Positions 9,050 through 19,062 of a stretch of 64,000 bases of DNA are shown here, piece by piece. The stretch's first letter is position 1. Each line of letters starts with the position of its first letter. A model generated the notes under the pieces. The model saw nothing but the letters and a program-made list of their open reading frames with translations, was not told the origin of the DNA and did no database searches. Source of the stretch: an uncultured Flavobacteriaceae bacterium (GTDB lineage: Bacteria; Bacteroidota; Bacteroidia; Flavobacteriales; Flavobacteriaceae). The DNA lies in NCBI GenBank assembly GCA_947488435.1, contig CANKZG010000001.1:2410308-2474307 (forward strand), in the 5' to 3' direction. The translations under genes and the position numbers were made by a program.

Positions 9050-9057
9050 TACTTTTG
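9050..9057 (+). promoter_or_regulatory. Bacteroidota -7 element of the copper block
   Basis: TACTTTTG matches TAnnTTTG and lies 10 bp before the ATG of the HYC_CC_PP gene, implying a very short leader. No clean TTTG -33 box is present at the usual spacing. The rest of the 8787-9049 gap holds only an imperfect inverted repeat around GTACTCC...GGAAGTAC (8978-9000) and no gene I can support. Confidence 0.4.
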
Positions 9058-9066
9058 TGTTGTTCA

Positions 9067-9489
9067 ATGAAGGACTTGTTTCATAAAATATCGGCCCTTG
9101 CACTATCAGCAATTGTGTTGCTGTCCACGATGTCTTTTACCGTGGATATGCACTATTGTGGTGACCATCTGGTGGATTTCAGTTTTTCCGATAGCGCAGC
9201 TAGCTGTATGATGAAGGCAGAGATGTCCAAATCATCAACAGAATGTGAGGTGATGGAGATGAAGATGGATTGTTGTACCGATGTTCAAATTGTTTTGGAG
9301 GGTCAGGACGATTTAAAGGTATCCTTTGACCAACTCACCTTTGACCAGCAACTCTTCGTTGCCTCTTTCATTTACACCTATATCAACCTTTTTGAAGGAT
9401 ATGATGATACAATAATCCCCTTTAAAGAGTATTCCCCTCCCCCCCTGATACGGGATGTGCAGCTATTGCACCAGACCTTTTTAATTTGA
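9067..9489 (+). CDS. HYC_CC_PP family small exported protein
   Basis: 140 aa from ATG 9067 (a TTG 12 bp upstream would sit on the -7 element and is unlikely). N-terminal signal peptide (LFHKISALALSAIVLLSTMSFTVD), then the three name-giving motifs: HYC just after the signal, a double Cys (DCCTD) near the middle, and PPP near the C-terminus. Additional Met and Cys residues (CMMKAEM, CEVMEMKMD) suggest metal contact. Known: the family is found beside heavy-metal efflux genes in Bacteroidota; its role is not defined. First gene of the copper block, 103 bp before cusA. Confidence 0.8.
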   Translation: MKDLFHKISALALSAIVLLSTMSFTVDMHYCGDHLVDFSFSDSAASCMMKAEMSKSSTECEVMEMKMDCCTDVQIVLEGQDDLKVSFDQLTFDQQLFVASFIYTYINLFEGYDDTIIPFKEYSPPPLIRDVQLLHQTFLI

Positions 9490-9592
9490 TTTTTAGATAA
9501 CTACAAATGTGCCCGGCGATTTACCGCATTGGGCCAAACGTGCTATGCACTATTTCCGCGAAGTACTTGTAATTATCTAATACTCGAATTAT

Positions 9593-12500
9593 ATGCTGAA
9601 CAAAGCGATCAAATTCTTAATCGAAAACAAATTAGTAGCCATCTTGCTACTGGTCCTTTTTGTGGGCTGGGGAATGGTACATGCCCCATTTAAATGGGAC
9701 ACAGGTTTTTTGCCGAGCAATCCAATTGCGGTGGATGCCATACCCGATATTGGTGAGAATCAACAAATCGTCTTTACCAAATGGGATGGCCGCTCCCCTC
9801 AGGATATTGAAGATCAGATTACCTATCCGCTTACCACATCATTATTGGGAATACCGGGTGTAAAGACCATTAGAAGTTCTTCGATGTTCGGTTTTTCAAG
9901 TATCTATATCATCTTTGAGGAAGATGTGGAATTCTACTGGTCACGAAGCAGGATTCTCGAAAAACTGAATTCCCTTCCCGCTGGACTGTTGCCCAATGGG
10001 GTAAATCCTTCATTGGGTCCTGATGCCACGGGTCTTGGACAAATATTTTGGTATACCCTTGAAGGTCGCGATGAAGACGGAAACGTCACCGGAGGTTGGG
10101 ACTTGCACGAATTGCGAAGCATTCAGGACTACTATGTTAAGTACGCCTTGTCGTCTGCAAGTGGGGTCTCTGAGGTGGCTTCCATCGGCGGATATGTCCA
10201 GGAATATCAAATTGATGTCAATCCTGAGCTGATGCGGCAATACAATATTGGCCTTCATCATATCGTAAAAGCCGTAAAACAATCCAACCAAGACATAGGG
10301 GCACAGACTCTGGAAATGAACCAGGCGGAGTATTTGGTTCGTGGCTTGGGCTATGTAAAATCGATTGCGGATATTGAGAACGCAGTAGTCGATGCGGAGA
10401 ACTATACTTCCATCCGTATTAAGGACGTTGCCAAAGTGAGTTTGGGTCCAGCGACCCGTCGTGGCCTATTGGACAAAGAAGGGGCCGAAGTGGTTGGTGG
10501 TGTGGTGGTTGCCCGATACGGTGCAAATCCCATGGAGGTCATCAATAATGTCAAAGACCAGATTGCGGAGCTTTCTTCGGGCCTCCCTTCAAAACAGTTG
10601 TCAGATGGACGAACCTCTCAGGTAACTATTGTTCCATTTTACGACCGAACCGAACTTATACAAGAGACCCTAGGAACGCTCAACGAGGCCCTTACCCTTG
10701 AAATTCTGATTACCATATTGGTCATCATTGTCATGATATTCAATTTACGGGCTTCCATTTTGATTTCAGGTTTGTTGCCCGTTGCCGTGCTAATGGTTTT
10801 TATTTCCATGAAATTATTTGGGGTCGATGCCAATATTGTTGCGCTTTCAGGGATTGCCATTGCCATAGGTACCATGGTCGATGTGGGGGTCATACTTTCA
10901 GAAAATATCATTCGTCATCTGGACGAAAACGATACTAAACCAGAAAACGAACGGTTACATACCAATGAGGTGGTCTACAATGCCACTGCCGAAGTCTCAG
11001 GAGCTATTCTGACAGCAGTACTTACCACTATCATCAGTTTTATACCCGTGTTTACGATGGTGGGTGCTGAAGGGAAATTATTTCGCCCACTGGCATTTAC
11101 CAAGACCATGGCGTTGACCGCATCCATAATCGTCGCCCTTTTCTTGATACCACCTTTTGCTGCCATTTTCTTCAAAAAAAGAAGAAGCAAAAGTATCGTG
11201 GGGTATGTTTCTAGTGCAGTATTGATTATTACAGGAGTAGCGGCTGTTTTCTATGGCTATTGGTTAGGCTTGGTGTTAATAGCCTTTGGAACCATAAGAT
11301 TCCTGAAGAACAAAGAACTGGCTTCACGTCTGTTCAATGGATTTTCGCTTTCTGAAAAACAGGCGACACGTCTAAACATTATTATTTCAGCAACAGCTAT
11401 CATCTTCCTTTTGGCCACTTACTGGCGACCTTTGGGATTTGATAGAAGTGTGCCAATGAACCTGCTTTTTGTGGGAATAATTAGTTTCACTCTTTTGGGC
11501 ACTTTTTGGGTATTTAGAATGTATTACACCCGAATACTCCGTTGGGCATTGGGGAACAAGCTTTTATTTCTTTCCATCCCCACTGTGATTGTAGTTTGTG
11601 GAGTTCTCATAATGAACAATACGGGAAAGGAATTTATGCCTTCCCTCAATGAGGGCTCTTTTTTATTAATGCCCACGTCATTGCCACATTCTGGTGTAGC
11701 TGAAAACAAAAGGGTCTTGCAGCAGTTGGATATGGCCGTAGCCAGTATCCCAGAAATCAAAACTGTGGTGGGGAAGGCTGGACGAACCGAATCTGCCCTT
11801 GACCCTGCGCCGCTATCCATGTATGAGAACGTTATCCAATATCGTTCGGAATATGAATTGAACAGGGAGGGCGAACCACAGCGCTTTAAGGTAAACAAAG
11901 ACGGTCTGTTTGAACTGAAGAACGGCAAGTTGGCAGCCAATCCCAACCTAGCCCTTACCCAAGAAGCTACTTATTCCGAAACCAAAGTAACAAATCCCTA
12001 TCGGATTGAACGAAGTCAATTGATTGCAGATGAGGATGGGGAATACTTTCGCAATTGGAGGCCTGAAATTGAATCACCCGATGATATTTGGAATGAAATC
12101 GTAAGGGTGACCAAGTTGCCCGGGGTTACCTCCGCACCTAAACTGCAACCGATAGAAACCCGACTGGTCATGCTTCAGACTGGAATGCGCGCACCCATGG
12201 GCATCAAGGTAAAGGGACAGGACTTAAGTGAAATAGAAGCTTTTGGCCTACAATTGGAAGGGATATTAAAAACAGCTGAAGGTGTAAAGGAACAGGCTGT
12301 TTTTGCCGATCGTATTGTAGGAAAACCATATCTGCTTATTGATATAGATAGGGAACAATTGGCACGTTACGGCATTACCATTGAAGACGTACAAAGCGTA
12401 TTGTCGATTGCGGTGGGTGGAATGCCTTTGACCCAAACCGTTGAAGGTAGGGAACGTTACGCGGTCAGGGTTCGTTATCCAAGGGAGTTACGTGCCAATC

Positions 12501-13372
12501 CAGATGATTTAAAAAATATCTATGTGCCCGTTTCCAAAGGGAGTCCGGTACCCCTAGATGAACTGGTTACCATACGTTACGAGCAGGGTCCACAGGTCAT
12601 CAAAAGTGAGGATACATTTCTTGTGGGCTATGTGTTGTTCGATAAGCTGGACGGTTACGCGGAAGTAGATGTGGTTGAAAATGCACAAGCCGCGATCCAG
12701 GCGAAGATTGATAGTGGCGAAATCCTAGTCCCCAAAGGGATAAACTATGCTTTCACAGGTACTTATGAAAATCAGCTACGGGCTGAAAAGACGCTGGGTG
12801 TCGTGGTGCCCTTGGCACTGGTCATCATCTTTCTGATTCTGTATTTCCAGTTTAGGAGTGTGGCCACTTCGTTGATGGTATTTACCGGGATCGCCGTTGC
12901 TTTTGCAGGTGGATTTATTATGATTTGGCTATATGGACAGGATTGGTTCTTCAATTTCAATCTGTTTGGCGAGAATTGGCGAGATCTTTTTCAGATGGAT
13001 GTCATCAATTTGAGCGTGGCGGTATGGGTAGGTTTTATCGCCCTCTTTGGCATAGCCACTGATGATGGGGTGGTCATGGCTACTTATCTGACACAGACTT
13101 TCGATAGAAATAAACCGATGGATCTAAAAGGGGTCCGCGATTCCGTGGTTGAGGCCGGTGAAAAGCGTATTCGACCTTGTTTGATGACCACGGCGACCAC
13201 GATACTGGCCTTGTTACCAATCCTTACATCCACGGGGAGGGGAAGTGATATTATGATACCAATGGCCATTCCATCTTTTGGGGGAATGCTCATTGCCTTG
13301 ATTACGCTCTTTGTCGTTCCAGTGCTATTTGGATGGCGGAAGGAAGTTCAACTTAAAAAGGTAAGCAAATGA
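9593..13372 (+). CDS. cusA: Heavy-metal efflux RND transporter, CusA/CzcA family
   Basis: 1259 aa inner-membrane proton-driven pump component, probably exporting Cu(I)/Ag(I). Family signatures include the start LNKAIKFLIENKLVAILLL (TM1), PDIGENQQIVFTKWDGRSPQDIEDQITYPL, and the central MRAPMGIKVKG segment with Met residues as in CusA. It is about 200 aa longer than E. coli CusA because of a membrane-rich insertion around residues 530-650 with extra hydrophobic helices; long variants like this are familiar in Bacteroidota. It overlaps the downstream TolC-family gene by 4 bp (ATGA). Its membrane-fusion partner is the CusB at 19059. Confidence 0.93.
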   Translation: MLNKAIKFLIENKLVAILLLVLFVGWGMVHAPFKWDTGFLPSNPIAVDAIPDIGENQQIVFTKWDGRSPQDIEDQITYPLTTSLLGIPGVKTIRSSSMFGFSSIYIIFEEDVEFYWSRSRILEKLNSLPAGLLPNGVNPSLGPDATGLGQIFWYTLEGRDEDGNVTGGWDLHELRSIQDYYVKYALSSASGVSEVASIGGYVQEYQIDVNPELMRQYNIGLHHIVKAVKQSNQDIGAQTLEMNQAEYLVRGLGYVKSIADIENAVVDAENYTSIRIKDVAKVSLGPATRRGLLDKEGAEVVGGVVVARYGANPMEVINNVKDQIAELSSGLPSKQLSDGRTSQVTIVPFYDRTELIQETLGTLNEALTLEILITILVIIVMIFNLRASILISGLLPVAVLMVFISMKLFGVDANIVALSGIAIAIGTMVDVGVILSENIIRHLDENDTKPENERLHTNEVVYNATAEVSGAILTAVLTTIISFIPVFTMVGAEGKLFRPLAFTKTMALTASIIVALFLIPPFAAIFFKKRRSKSIVGYVSSAVLIITGVAAVFYGYWLGLVLIAFGTIRFLKNKELASRLFNGFSLSEKQATRLNIIISATAIIFLLATYWRPLGFDRSVPMNLLFVGIISFTLLGTFWVFRMYYTRILRWALGNKLLFLSIPTVIVVCGVLIMNNTGKEFMPSLNEGSFLLMPTSLPHSGVAENKRVLQQLDMAVASIPEIKTVVGKAGRTESALDPAPLSMYENVIQYRSEYELNREGEPQRFKVNKDGLFELKNGKLAANPNLALTQEATYSETKVTNPYRIERSQLIADEDGEYFRNWRPEIESPDDIWNEIVRVTKLPGVTSAPKLQPIETRLVMLQTGMRAPMGIKVKGQDLSEIEAFGLQLEGILKTAEGVKEQAVFADRIVGKPYLLIDIDREQLARYGITIEDVQSVLSIAVGGMPLTQTVEGRERYAVRVRYPRELRANPDDLKNIYVPVSKGSPVPLDELVTIRYEQGPQVIKSEDTFLVGYVLFDKLDGYAEVDVVENAQAAIQAKIDSGEILVPKGINYAFTGTYENQLRAEKTLGVVVPLALVIIFLILYFQFRSVATSLMVFTGIAVAFAGGFIMIWLYGQDWFFNFNLFGENWRDLFQMDVINLSVAVWVGFIALFGIATDDGVVMATYLTQTFDRNKPMDLKGVRDSVVEAGEKRIRPCLMTTATTILALLPILTSTGRGSDIMIPMAIPSFGGMLIALITLFVVPVLFGWRKEVQLKKVSK

Positions 13373-14586
13373 ACAAGCTGAAAATTATTATCGGTCTTTT
13401 GTTGGTTTCCGCTATGGGAAATGCACAAGGATTGCAGTCATACATTGCGGAGGCACAGGCCAATAATCCGAAAATTCAAGCCTACGAACTGCGATATACG
13501 ATTGCTAGGGAAAAGGAAAACGAGGCCAACTGGCTACCCAATACCGAATTCGGGGCGGGGTATTTTGTCAGTGAACCGGAAACCAGGACCGGGGCACAGG
13601 TTGCGCGTTTTTCCGCCAAACAAATGCTGCCTTGGTTCGGGACAGTTGCTACACGTCAAAAGTACGCCTCTGCAATGGCCGAAACAGATTACGTGGACTA
13701 TGTCGTTGCAAAGCGAAAATTGGCACTGGCCGTGGCCCAATCGTACTACGAACTCTATAGCTTATGGGCCAAACAAGGGGTCTTGGACACTAACATTGAA
13801 CTGCTCCACACCTATGAGACCTTGGCCTTGACTTCGGTGGAAGTGGGCAAAGCAAGTGCCGTGGATGTGTTGCGACTGCAAATTCGTCAGAACGAATTGG
13901 AGCAACAAAAGCAAATGCTCAGGGAGCAATTTAAAGGAGAGCAGGTCAACTTCAATAATCTATTGAATCGAGATACGGATCTCACAGTTGATTTGACCGT
14001 ATCTATGGACATCCCTGATAGGGACCCTGTCACTATGGACAGTCTTGAGTTGAATCCTGAACTTCTTCGTTTTGATAAAATGTACGAATCGGTGACCCAG
14101 GCGGAATTGCTCAACCAAAAAGAGGGAGCACCAATGTTGGGGTTTGGGTTGGACTACGTTCCCGTCCAAGAGCGACCCGATATGAGCTTTAACGACAATG
14201 GCAAAGACATTGTAATGCCCATGGTCTCGCTTTCCATTCCAATTTTCAATAAGCGGTATACTTCAAAAACCAAGCAGAACGAACTTCGTAAGGAGGAAAT
14301 TACATTTCAAAAACAAGAACGTTTGAATGTATTGGAGTCCGCTTTTGCCAAAGCGATAGCACAGCGAAATGAGGCCCGCATAGCCTACGATACCCAATCA
14401 AAAAACCTGAAACAGGCCAAGGATGCCGAACAGATTTTGGTTAAAAATTATGAAACGGGCAACATAGATTTCAATGATGTGCTCGACATTCAGGAACTAC
14501 AATTAAAGTTCCAGATAAATCAAATCCAATCGGTGCAGCTGTACTATGTGCAATCAGCTATTATCAACTATTTAATAAATCAATAA
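13369..14586 (+). CDS. TolC-family outer-membrane efflux protein (CusC/CzcC-like)
   Basis: 405 aa. Signal peptide (KLKIIIGLLLVSAMGNAQG), then two copies of the coiled outer-membrane-efflux repeat; typical segments are ARFSAKQMLPWFGT, KASAVDVLRLQIRQNELEQQKQ and the C-terminal NFDVLDIQELQLK-like stretch. Forms the outer-membrane duct of the CusABC pump. Start overlaps the cusA stop by 4 bp, so the two are co-translated. Confidence 0.9.
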   Translation: MNKLKIIIGLLLVSAMGNAQGLQSYIAEAQANNPKIQAYELRYTIAREKENEANWLPNTEFGAGYFVSEPETRTGAQVARFSAKQMLPWFGTVATRQKYASAMAETDYVDYVVAKRKLALAVAQSYYELYSLWAKQGVLDTNIELLHTYETLALTSVEVGKASAVDVLRLQIRQNELEQQKQMLREQFKGEQVNFNNLLNRDTDLTVDLTVSMDIPDRDPVTMDSLELNPELLRFDKMYESVTQAELLNQKEGAPMLGFGLDYVPVQERPDMSFNDNGKDIVMPMVSLSIPIFNKRYTSKTKQNELRKEEITFQKQERLNVLESAFAKAIAQRNEARIAYDTQSKNLKQAKDAEQILVKNYETGNIDFNDVLDIQELQLKFQINQIQSVQLYYVQSAIINYLINQ

Positions 14587-14600
14587 TTTAAAATTCAAAG

Positions 14601-15116
14601 ATGAAGACACTTTTTAAAACAACAGTAACAATACTTGCCTTTGCAAGTTTGATTTCGTGTAAAAATGAAAAAAAGGACAACACTAGTACATCGGATTCCA
14701 ACACAGAAACGACCAAGACGGTAGGGTTGTCTTTTAGTGATGACAATGTTGGCGAACAATTTCAACACTACATCCATGTAAAGACCGCATTGGTAAACTC
14801 AGATGCTAAAGAGGCTCAATCTGGGGCGAAAATGCTCATGGAAAATACAGACGATACGGCCTTAAAAGGTTTACTTTCCAAAATTTCGGAAACCAGTGAT
14901 ATTGAAGCACAGCGCACGGTATTTTCCGATGTTACTGCAAAGATGACGGCAATAGTGGACGCATCTATTTCTTCTGGCGAGGTGTATCAACAATTTTGCC
15001 CAATGGCCTTTAACAACCAAGGAGGTTACTGGCTTTCAACCGAAGAAGAAATTCGTAACCCTTACTTTGGGGATAAAATGCTAAAATGCGGTAAAGTGAC
15101 AGAAACCATAAAATAA
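14601..15116 (+). CDS. DUF3347 lipoprotein
   Basis: 171 aa. Lipobox SLISC gives an acylated Cys at about residue 20, followed by a charged Ser/Thr linker and one DUF3347 domain ending in QQFCPMAFNNQGGYWLS and NPYFGDKMLKCG. The same domain, with the same CPMA...NPYYGDAMLTCG ending, forms the C-terminus of CusB (19059-20825), so this looks like a free-standing paralog. The conserved Cys/Met cluster suggests periplasmic Cu(I)/Ag(I) binding; exact function unknown. 14 bp after the TolC-family gene. Confidence 0.82.
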   Translation: MKTLFKTTVTILAFASLISCKNEKKDNTSTSDSNTETTKTVGLSFSDDNVGEQFQHYIHVKTALVNSDAKEAQSGAKMLMENTDDTALKGLLSKISETSDIEAQRTVFSDVTAKMTAIVDASISSGEVYQQFCPMAFNNQGGYWLSTEEEIRNPYFGDKMLKCGKVTETIK

Positions 15117-15122
15117 ACAAGA

Positions 15123-15845
15123 ATGACCGCTTCTTTAAAACAGATACTTGCCATAGTATCACTAACCTTATTACTGGTTAGCTGTATTCCAGAGACCCGG
15201 GATGCAGAAGTAAAGTATGCAGGAGCCTTACGTACACTAATGTCCGGTAATTTAGAAGCAACGGCTGCATTGGATACGCTTTCAAAAAGGAAAAACCTGT
15301 ATGCGCTCGGTGCTTTTGAGAACTTAAAAGGTGAGATTCAGATTTTTAATGGTAGGGCATTCAACACGTCCGTAGCATCTAAAAAAGTTGTTTTCGATAC
15401 CACTTTTGATAAAAAGGCGGCGCTAATCGTTTATGCCCAGGTCGCCAATTTGCAGAACATAGAAATCCCAAATCGAATTAATTCTTCACTAAAACTAGAA
15501 GGATTCATAGAAGAGCAGGCAAAAGCATTAGGTATTAATACTGAAAAGCCAATACCATTTTTAATTGAAGGAAATGCCCAATCATTGCATTGGCATGTCA
15601 TTAACTGGAAAGACGGCGATACCGTTCACACGCATCAAAAGCACAAGGAATCAGGTTTAAATGGTGTTGAAGAAAATAAAGAAGTTGAAATTATCGGTTT
15701 CTTTTCGAAGTCGCACAAGACGGTATTTACCCATCATTCTACGTTCTTACATATGCATTTTAAAACAGATAATAATGAGATTGCCGGCCATATTGATGAT
15801 TTGGAAATGGGAAATGAAATGCTCTTGAAATTACCTGCGAAATGA
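15123..15845 (+). CDS. Acetolactate-decarboxylase-like lipoprotein in copper operon
   Basis: 240 aa. Lipobox LLLVSC (Cys21) predicts an exported lipoprotein. The body resembles alpha-acetolactate decarboxylase: GAFENLKGEIQIFNGRAF (residues 63-80) matches the family's N-terminal sheet, and H210-x-H212 followed 11 residues later by H223 (HMH...AGHIDD) reproduces the spacing of the zinc ligands known from the bacterial enzyme (His194/196/207). A His-rich insert WHVINW...HTHQKHK lies at 157-174. An exported decarboxylase makes little metabolic sense here, so a metal-binding or altered catalytic role is plausible. Overlaps copA by 4 bp. Confidence 0.65.
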   Translation: MTASLKQILAIVSLTLLLVSCIPETRDAEVKYAGALRTLMSGNLEATAALDTLSKRKNLYALGAFENLKGEIQIFNGRAFNTSVASKKVVFDTTFDKKAALIVYAQVANLQNIEIPNRINSSLKLEGFIEEQAKALGINTEKPIPFLIEGNAQSLHWHVINWKDGDTVHTHQKHKESGLNGVEENKEVEIIGFFSKSHKTVFTHHSTFLHMHFKTDNNEIAGHIDDLEMGNEMLLKLPAK

Positions 15846-18343
15846 AACACACGTACTACATAAACGGAATGACCTGCAACGGTTGCAGAGCCCACGTTGA
15901 AAACACATTGAAAAGTGTTGAGGGCGTAGCAAAGGTATCGGTCAACTTAGAGAAGGCAGAGGCAACCATTGACATGGAATCACATATTCCAATCAAAAAA
16001 TTTCAAGACGCTCTGAAACAGGATGGTGGGGCTTACAGTATTCATGAACATGGTGAACATCATCAGCATTCCGAAAATAAAAAGAAAGAACAACCCAAAG
16101 GAAAAGGAACGGGAACATTCTATTGTCCTATGCATTGCGAAGGAGATAAAACCTACGACCAACCTGGTGATTGTCCAGTCTGCGGAATGGATTTAGTTGA
16201 GGAAGTAAATCTTTCAGCTACTACCAATACGCAATACACTTGCCCAATGCATCCTGAAATTATTAAGGACGAAGCGGGAAGCTGTCCAATTTGTGGGATG
16301 GATTTAGTACCGATGGAACCCGACCTGTCAGCAGAAGAAAAGACCTATAAAAAGCTATTAAAGAAGTTTTGGATTGCCACAGCATTCACATTACCTATTT
16401 TCTTAATCGCAATGAGCGAAATGCTCAATAACAATCCATTGTATGATATACTGGAACAGAACTATTGGAATTGGATTCAGTTTACGTTGTCCATACCAGT
16501 AGTGTTTTATGCCACTTGGATGTTCTTTGAACGTGCCTACAAGAGTATCAAAACATGGAATCTCAATATGTTTACGCTCATCGGTATCGGTGCAGGGGTG
16601 GCTTGGTTATTCAGCGTAATAGGTATGCTCGTACCCGATTTTTTCCCAGACCAGTTTAAGACCGAAGCAGGTACTGTTCACGTTTACTTTGAAGCAGCAA
16701 CGGTAATTCTAACCTTAGTGCTTTTAGGTCAATTATTAGAGGCTCGTGCGCATAGTAAAACCAATTCGGCAGTAAAAGAACTGTTGAAATTAGCACCTAA
16801 CAAAGCCATAAAAATTGTAGGTGGTGAAGAAATAGAAGTAAGTATTGACGAGATAGAGCTCAACGATATACTTAAAGTAAAACCAGGGGAAAAGATTCCT
16901 GTAGATGGTGTGATCACGGAAGGCAATACCAGTATTGACGAATCGATGATTACCGGTGAGCCTATTCCTGTGAACAAATCTATAGATGATAAGGTGAGTA
17001 GTGGAACCATAAATGGCAATCAATCCTTTTTAATGAAAGCCGAAAAGGTAGGAAGTGACACGCTGTTGTCCCAAATCATCCATATGGTTAATGATGCTAG
17101 CCGTAGCCGCGCACCAATCCAGAATTTGGCGGATAAGGTTTCTGGATATTTCGTTCCTGTTGTGGTAATCATTGCCTTGATAACCTTTGCGGTCTGGGCA
17201 ATTTGGGGACCAGAACCAGCTTACGTCTATGCTTTGGTCAATGCCATTGCCGTATTAATAATTGCTTGCCCCTGTGCTTTGGGGTTAGCCACACCAATGT
17301 CTGTTATGGTAGGTGTTGGAAAAGGTGCGCAGAATGGTGTGCTTATCAAAAATGCGGAAGCTCTCGAAAAAATGGATAAGGTAGACACACTTATTGTTGA
17401 CAAGACAGGAACAATCACGGAAGGAAAACCTACGGTAGAAAAAGTAGGTTCTTTTGATAACGGTTTTAGCGAGAATGAAGTGCTTCAATATATAGTTTCT
17501 CTGAACAATCAAAGTGAACATCCATTGGCAGAAGCAACGGTCAAATACGGTAAGGAACAAAAAATTGAATTTCTCAAAACCGATGGGTTTAGCGCAATTA
17601 CGGGTAAGGGTGTTGAAGGCGATGTAAATCAAAAGAAAGTATATCTGGGGAATTCTAAAATGATGGAACAGGCTAATGCAGCACTTTCCAAGGTAATGGA
17701 AAACGAAGCTCAATCCTATCAAAAGCAAGGTAAAACGGTTTCGTACCTGGCCATCAAGGGAAAAGTCGTAGGATATGTTGTTATAGGCGATAAAATCAAG
17801 AAAACAAGTGCCAAAGCTATCAAAGCATTACAAGACAAAAATATTAATGTCATAATGCTAACAGGCGATAATCACGATACCGCTCAGGCGGTGGCATCTG
17901 AATTGGCTCTGGCAGATTTTAAAGCCAGCATGCTACCAGAAGACAAGCTCAAACAAGTAGAAAAGCTACAAGACAATGGGAAAGTAGTGGCAATGGCAGG
18001 TGATGGCATAAATGATGCACCGGCTTTGGCAAAAAGCGATGTTGGAATAGCAATGGGGACGGGAACGGATGTAGCCATAGAAAGTGCAATGATAACCTTG
18101 GTAAAAGGTGATTTACACGGCATAGTCAAGGCAAAAAACTTAAGCAGTAAGGTGATGAAAAATATCAAACAGAATCTGTTTTTCGCCCTTATTTACAACA
18201 CATTAGGTATACCTATTGCCGCAGGGGTCTTATTCCCAATTTTTGGAATATTACTCTCACCAATGATAGCAGCTTTAGCAATGAGTTTTAGCTCTGTTTC
18301 GGTAATAGCAAACGCACTACGTTTAAGAAGCAAAACGATATAA
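15842..18343 (+). CDS. copA: Copper-translocating P1B-type ATPase CopA
   Basis: 833 aa. Domain order: HMA domain with GMTCNGC (residues 9-15); two heavy-metal-binding YHS-like fingers, each CPMH...C/G-x-CPxCGMDLV; eight-helix P1B core with TGEP actuator loop, ion-site ACPCALG, phosphorylation DKTGT and hinge GDGINDAPAL. The CPC site plus N-terminal Cu-binding modules point to Cu(I)/Ag(I) export from cytoplasm to periplasm. Start overlaps the upstream lipoprotein gene by 4 bp. Confidence 0.95.
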   Translation: MKHTYYINGMTCNGCRAHVENTLKSVEGVAKVSVNLEKAEATIDMESHIPIKKFQDALKQDGGAYSIHEHGEHHQHSENKKKEQPKGKGTGTFYCPMHCEGDKTYDQPGDCPVCGMDLVEEVNLSATTNTQYTCPMHPEIIKDEAGSCPICGMDLVPMEPDLSAEEKTYKKLLKKFWIATAFTLPIFLIAMSEMLNNNPLYDILEQNYWNWIQFTLSIPVVFYATWMFFERAYKSIKTWNLNMFTLIGIGAGVAWLFSVIGMLVPDFFPDQFKTEAGTVHVYFEAATVILTLVLLGQLLEARAHSKTNSAVKELLKLAPNKAIKIVGGEEIEVSIDEIELNDILKVKPGEKIPVDGVITEGNTSIDESMITGEPIPVNKSIDDKVSSGTINGNQSFLMKAEKVGSDTLLSQIIHMVNDASRSRAPIQNLADKVSGYFVPVVVIIALITFAVWAIWGPEPAYVYALVNAIAVLIIACPCALGLATPMSVMVGVGKGAQNGVLIKNAEALEKMDKVDTLIVDKTGTITEGKPTVEKVGSFDNGFSENEVLQYIVSLNNQSEHPLAEATVKYGKEQKIEFLKTDGFSAITGKGVEGDVNQKKVYLGNSKMMEQANAALSKVMENEAQSYQKQGKTVSYLAIKGKVVGYVVIGDKIKKTSAKAIKALQDKNINVIMLTGDNHDTAQAVASELALADFKASMLPEDKLKQVEKLQDNGKVVAMAGDGINDAPALAKSDVGIAMGTGTDVAIESAMITLVKGDLHGIVKAKNLSSKVMKNIKQNLFFALIYNTLGIPIAAGVLFPIFGILLSPMIAALAMSFSSVSVIANALRLRSKTI

Positions 18344-18345
18344 TT

Positions 18346-19062
18346 ATGGTAAGCAGGAACACAGCTTTAAAAATCAGAAAAACGCACAGGTATTTGGGTC
18401 TCTTTTTAGGCATTCAGTTCCTGTTTTGGACCATTAGTGGTTTATACTTTAGTTGGACAGATATCGATGAAATACACGGTGACCATTTTAAAAATTTGGA
18501 GCATCAAACTAAAGCCTATGGAGATTTAATAAGCCCATCCCAACTTGATGTTGCAAATGGAGTTAAAACCATTGAATTGAGGGATATTGGCAATAGACCC
18601 TATTACTGGATAAATAACAAACAATTGTACAGTGCCATTAATGGAAAACCAAAGAACAGTATTACGAAGGATGAAGCACTATCTATAGCCAAAAACCGTA
18701 TGAGAGGTGATTTGATCGTGGAATCTATTGAGCAGATTACTGAAACTGGAAAGCACCACGAATATCGCGAAAAGTTATTACCTGCTTATGTCATTTCATA
18801 CAAAACAGATGAAGCCTTAAAGGCCTATGTTTCCGTTAGTGATGGAAAATTTCAAACGGTTCGCCATAGGGATTGGCGCATTTTCGATTTTCTATGGATG
18901 ACCCACACTATGGATTATGAAGGTAGGGATAACTTCAATACAACAGTTTTGAGAGCATTTTCACTTTTAGGTTTGATTACGGTATTAAGTGGATTTCTCC
19001 TCTGGTATATCAGTTCACCTTCAATTATTACATTAAAAAAACGATTAAAAATAAAGAAATGA
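18346..19062 (+). CDS. PepSY-domain membrane protein
   Basis: 238 aa. One membrane helix near the N-terminus (YLGLFLGIQFLFWTISGLYFSW), a soluble central part of about 150 aa containing a PepSY-like repeat (ITKDEALSIAKNRM...), then a C-terminal helix (LLGLITVLSGFLLWYI). Family members often sit with metal-uptake or reductase genes and may act as periplasmic adaptors. Placed 2 bp after copA and overlapping cusB by 4 bp, so part of the same transcript. Confidence 0.8.
   Translation: MVSRNTALKIRKTHRYLGLFLGIQFLFWTISGLYFSWTDIDEIHGDHFKNLEHQTKAYGDLISPSQLDVANGVKTIELRDIGNRPYYWINNKQLYSAINGKPKNSITKDEALSIAKNRMRGDLIVESIEQITETGKHHEYREKLLPAYVISYKTDEALKAYVSVSDGKFQTVRHRDWRIFDFLWMTHTMDYEGRDNFNTTVLRAFSLLGLITVLSGFLLWYISSPSIITLKKRLKIKK

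Noticed and set aside
16228-16320. Tandem metal-finger repeats in copA as assembly duplication
   Set aside because: The two fingers differ in sequence and the same module occurs in cusB; normal family architecture.
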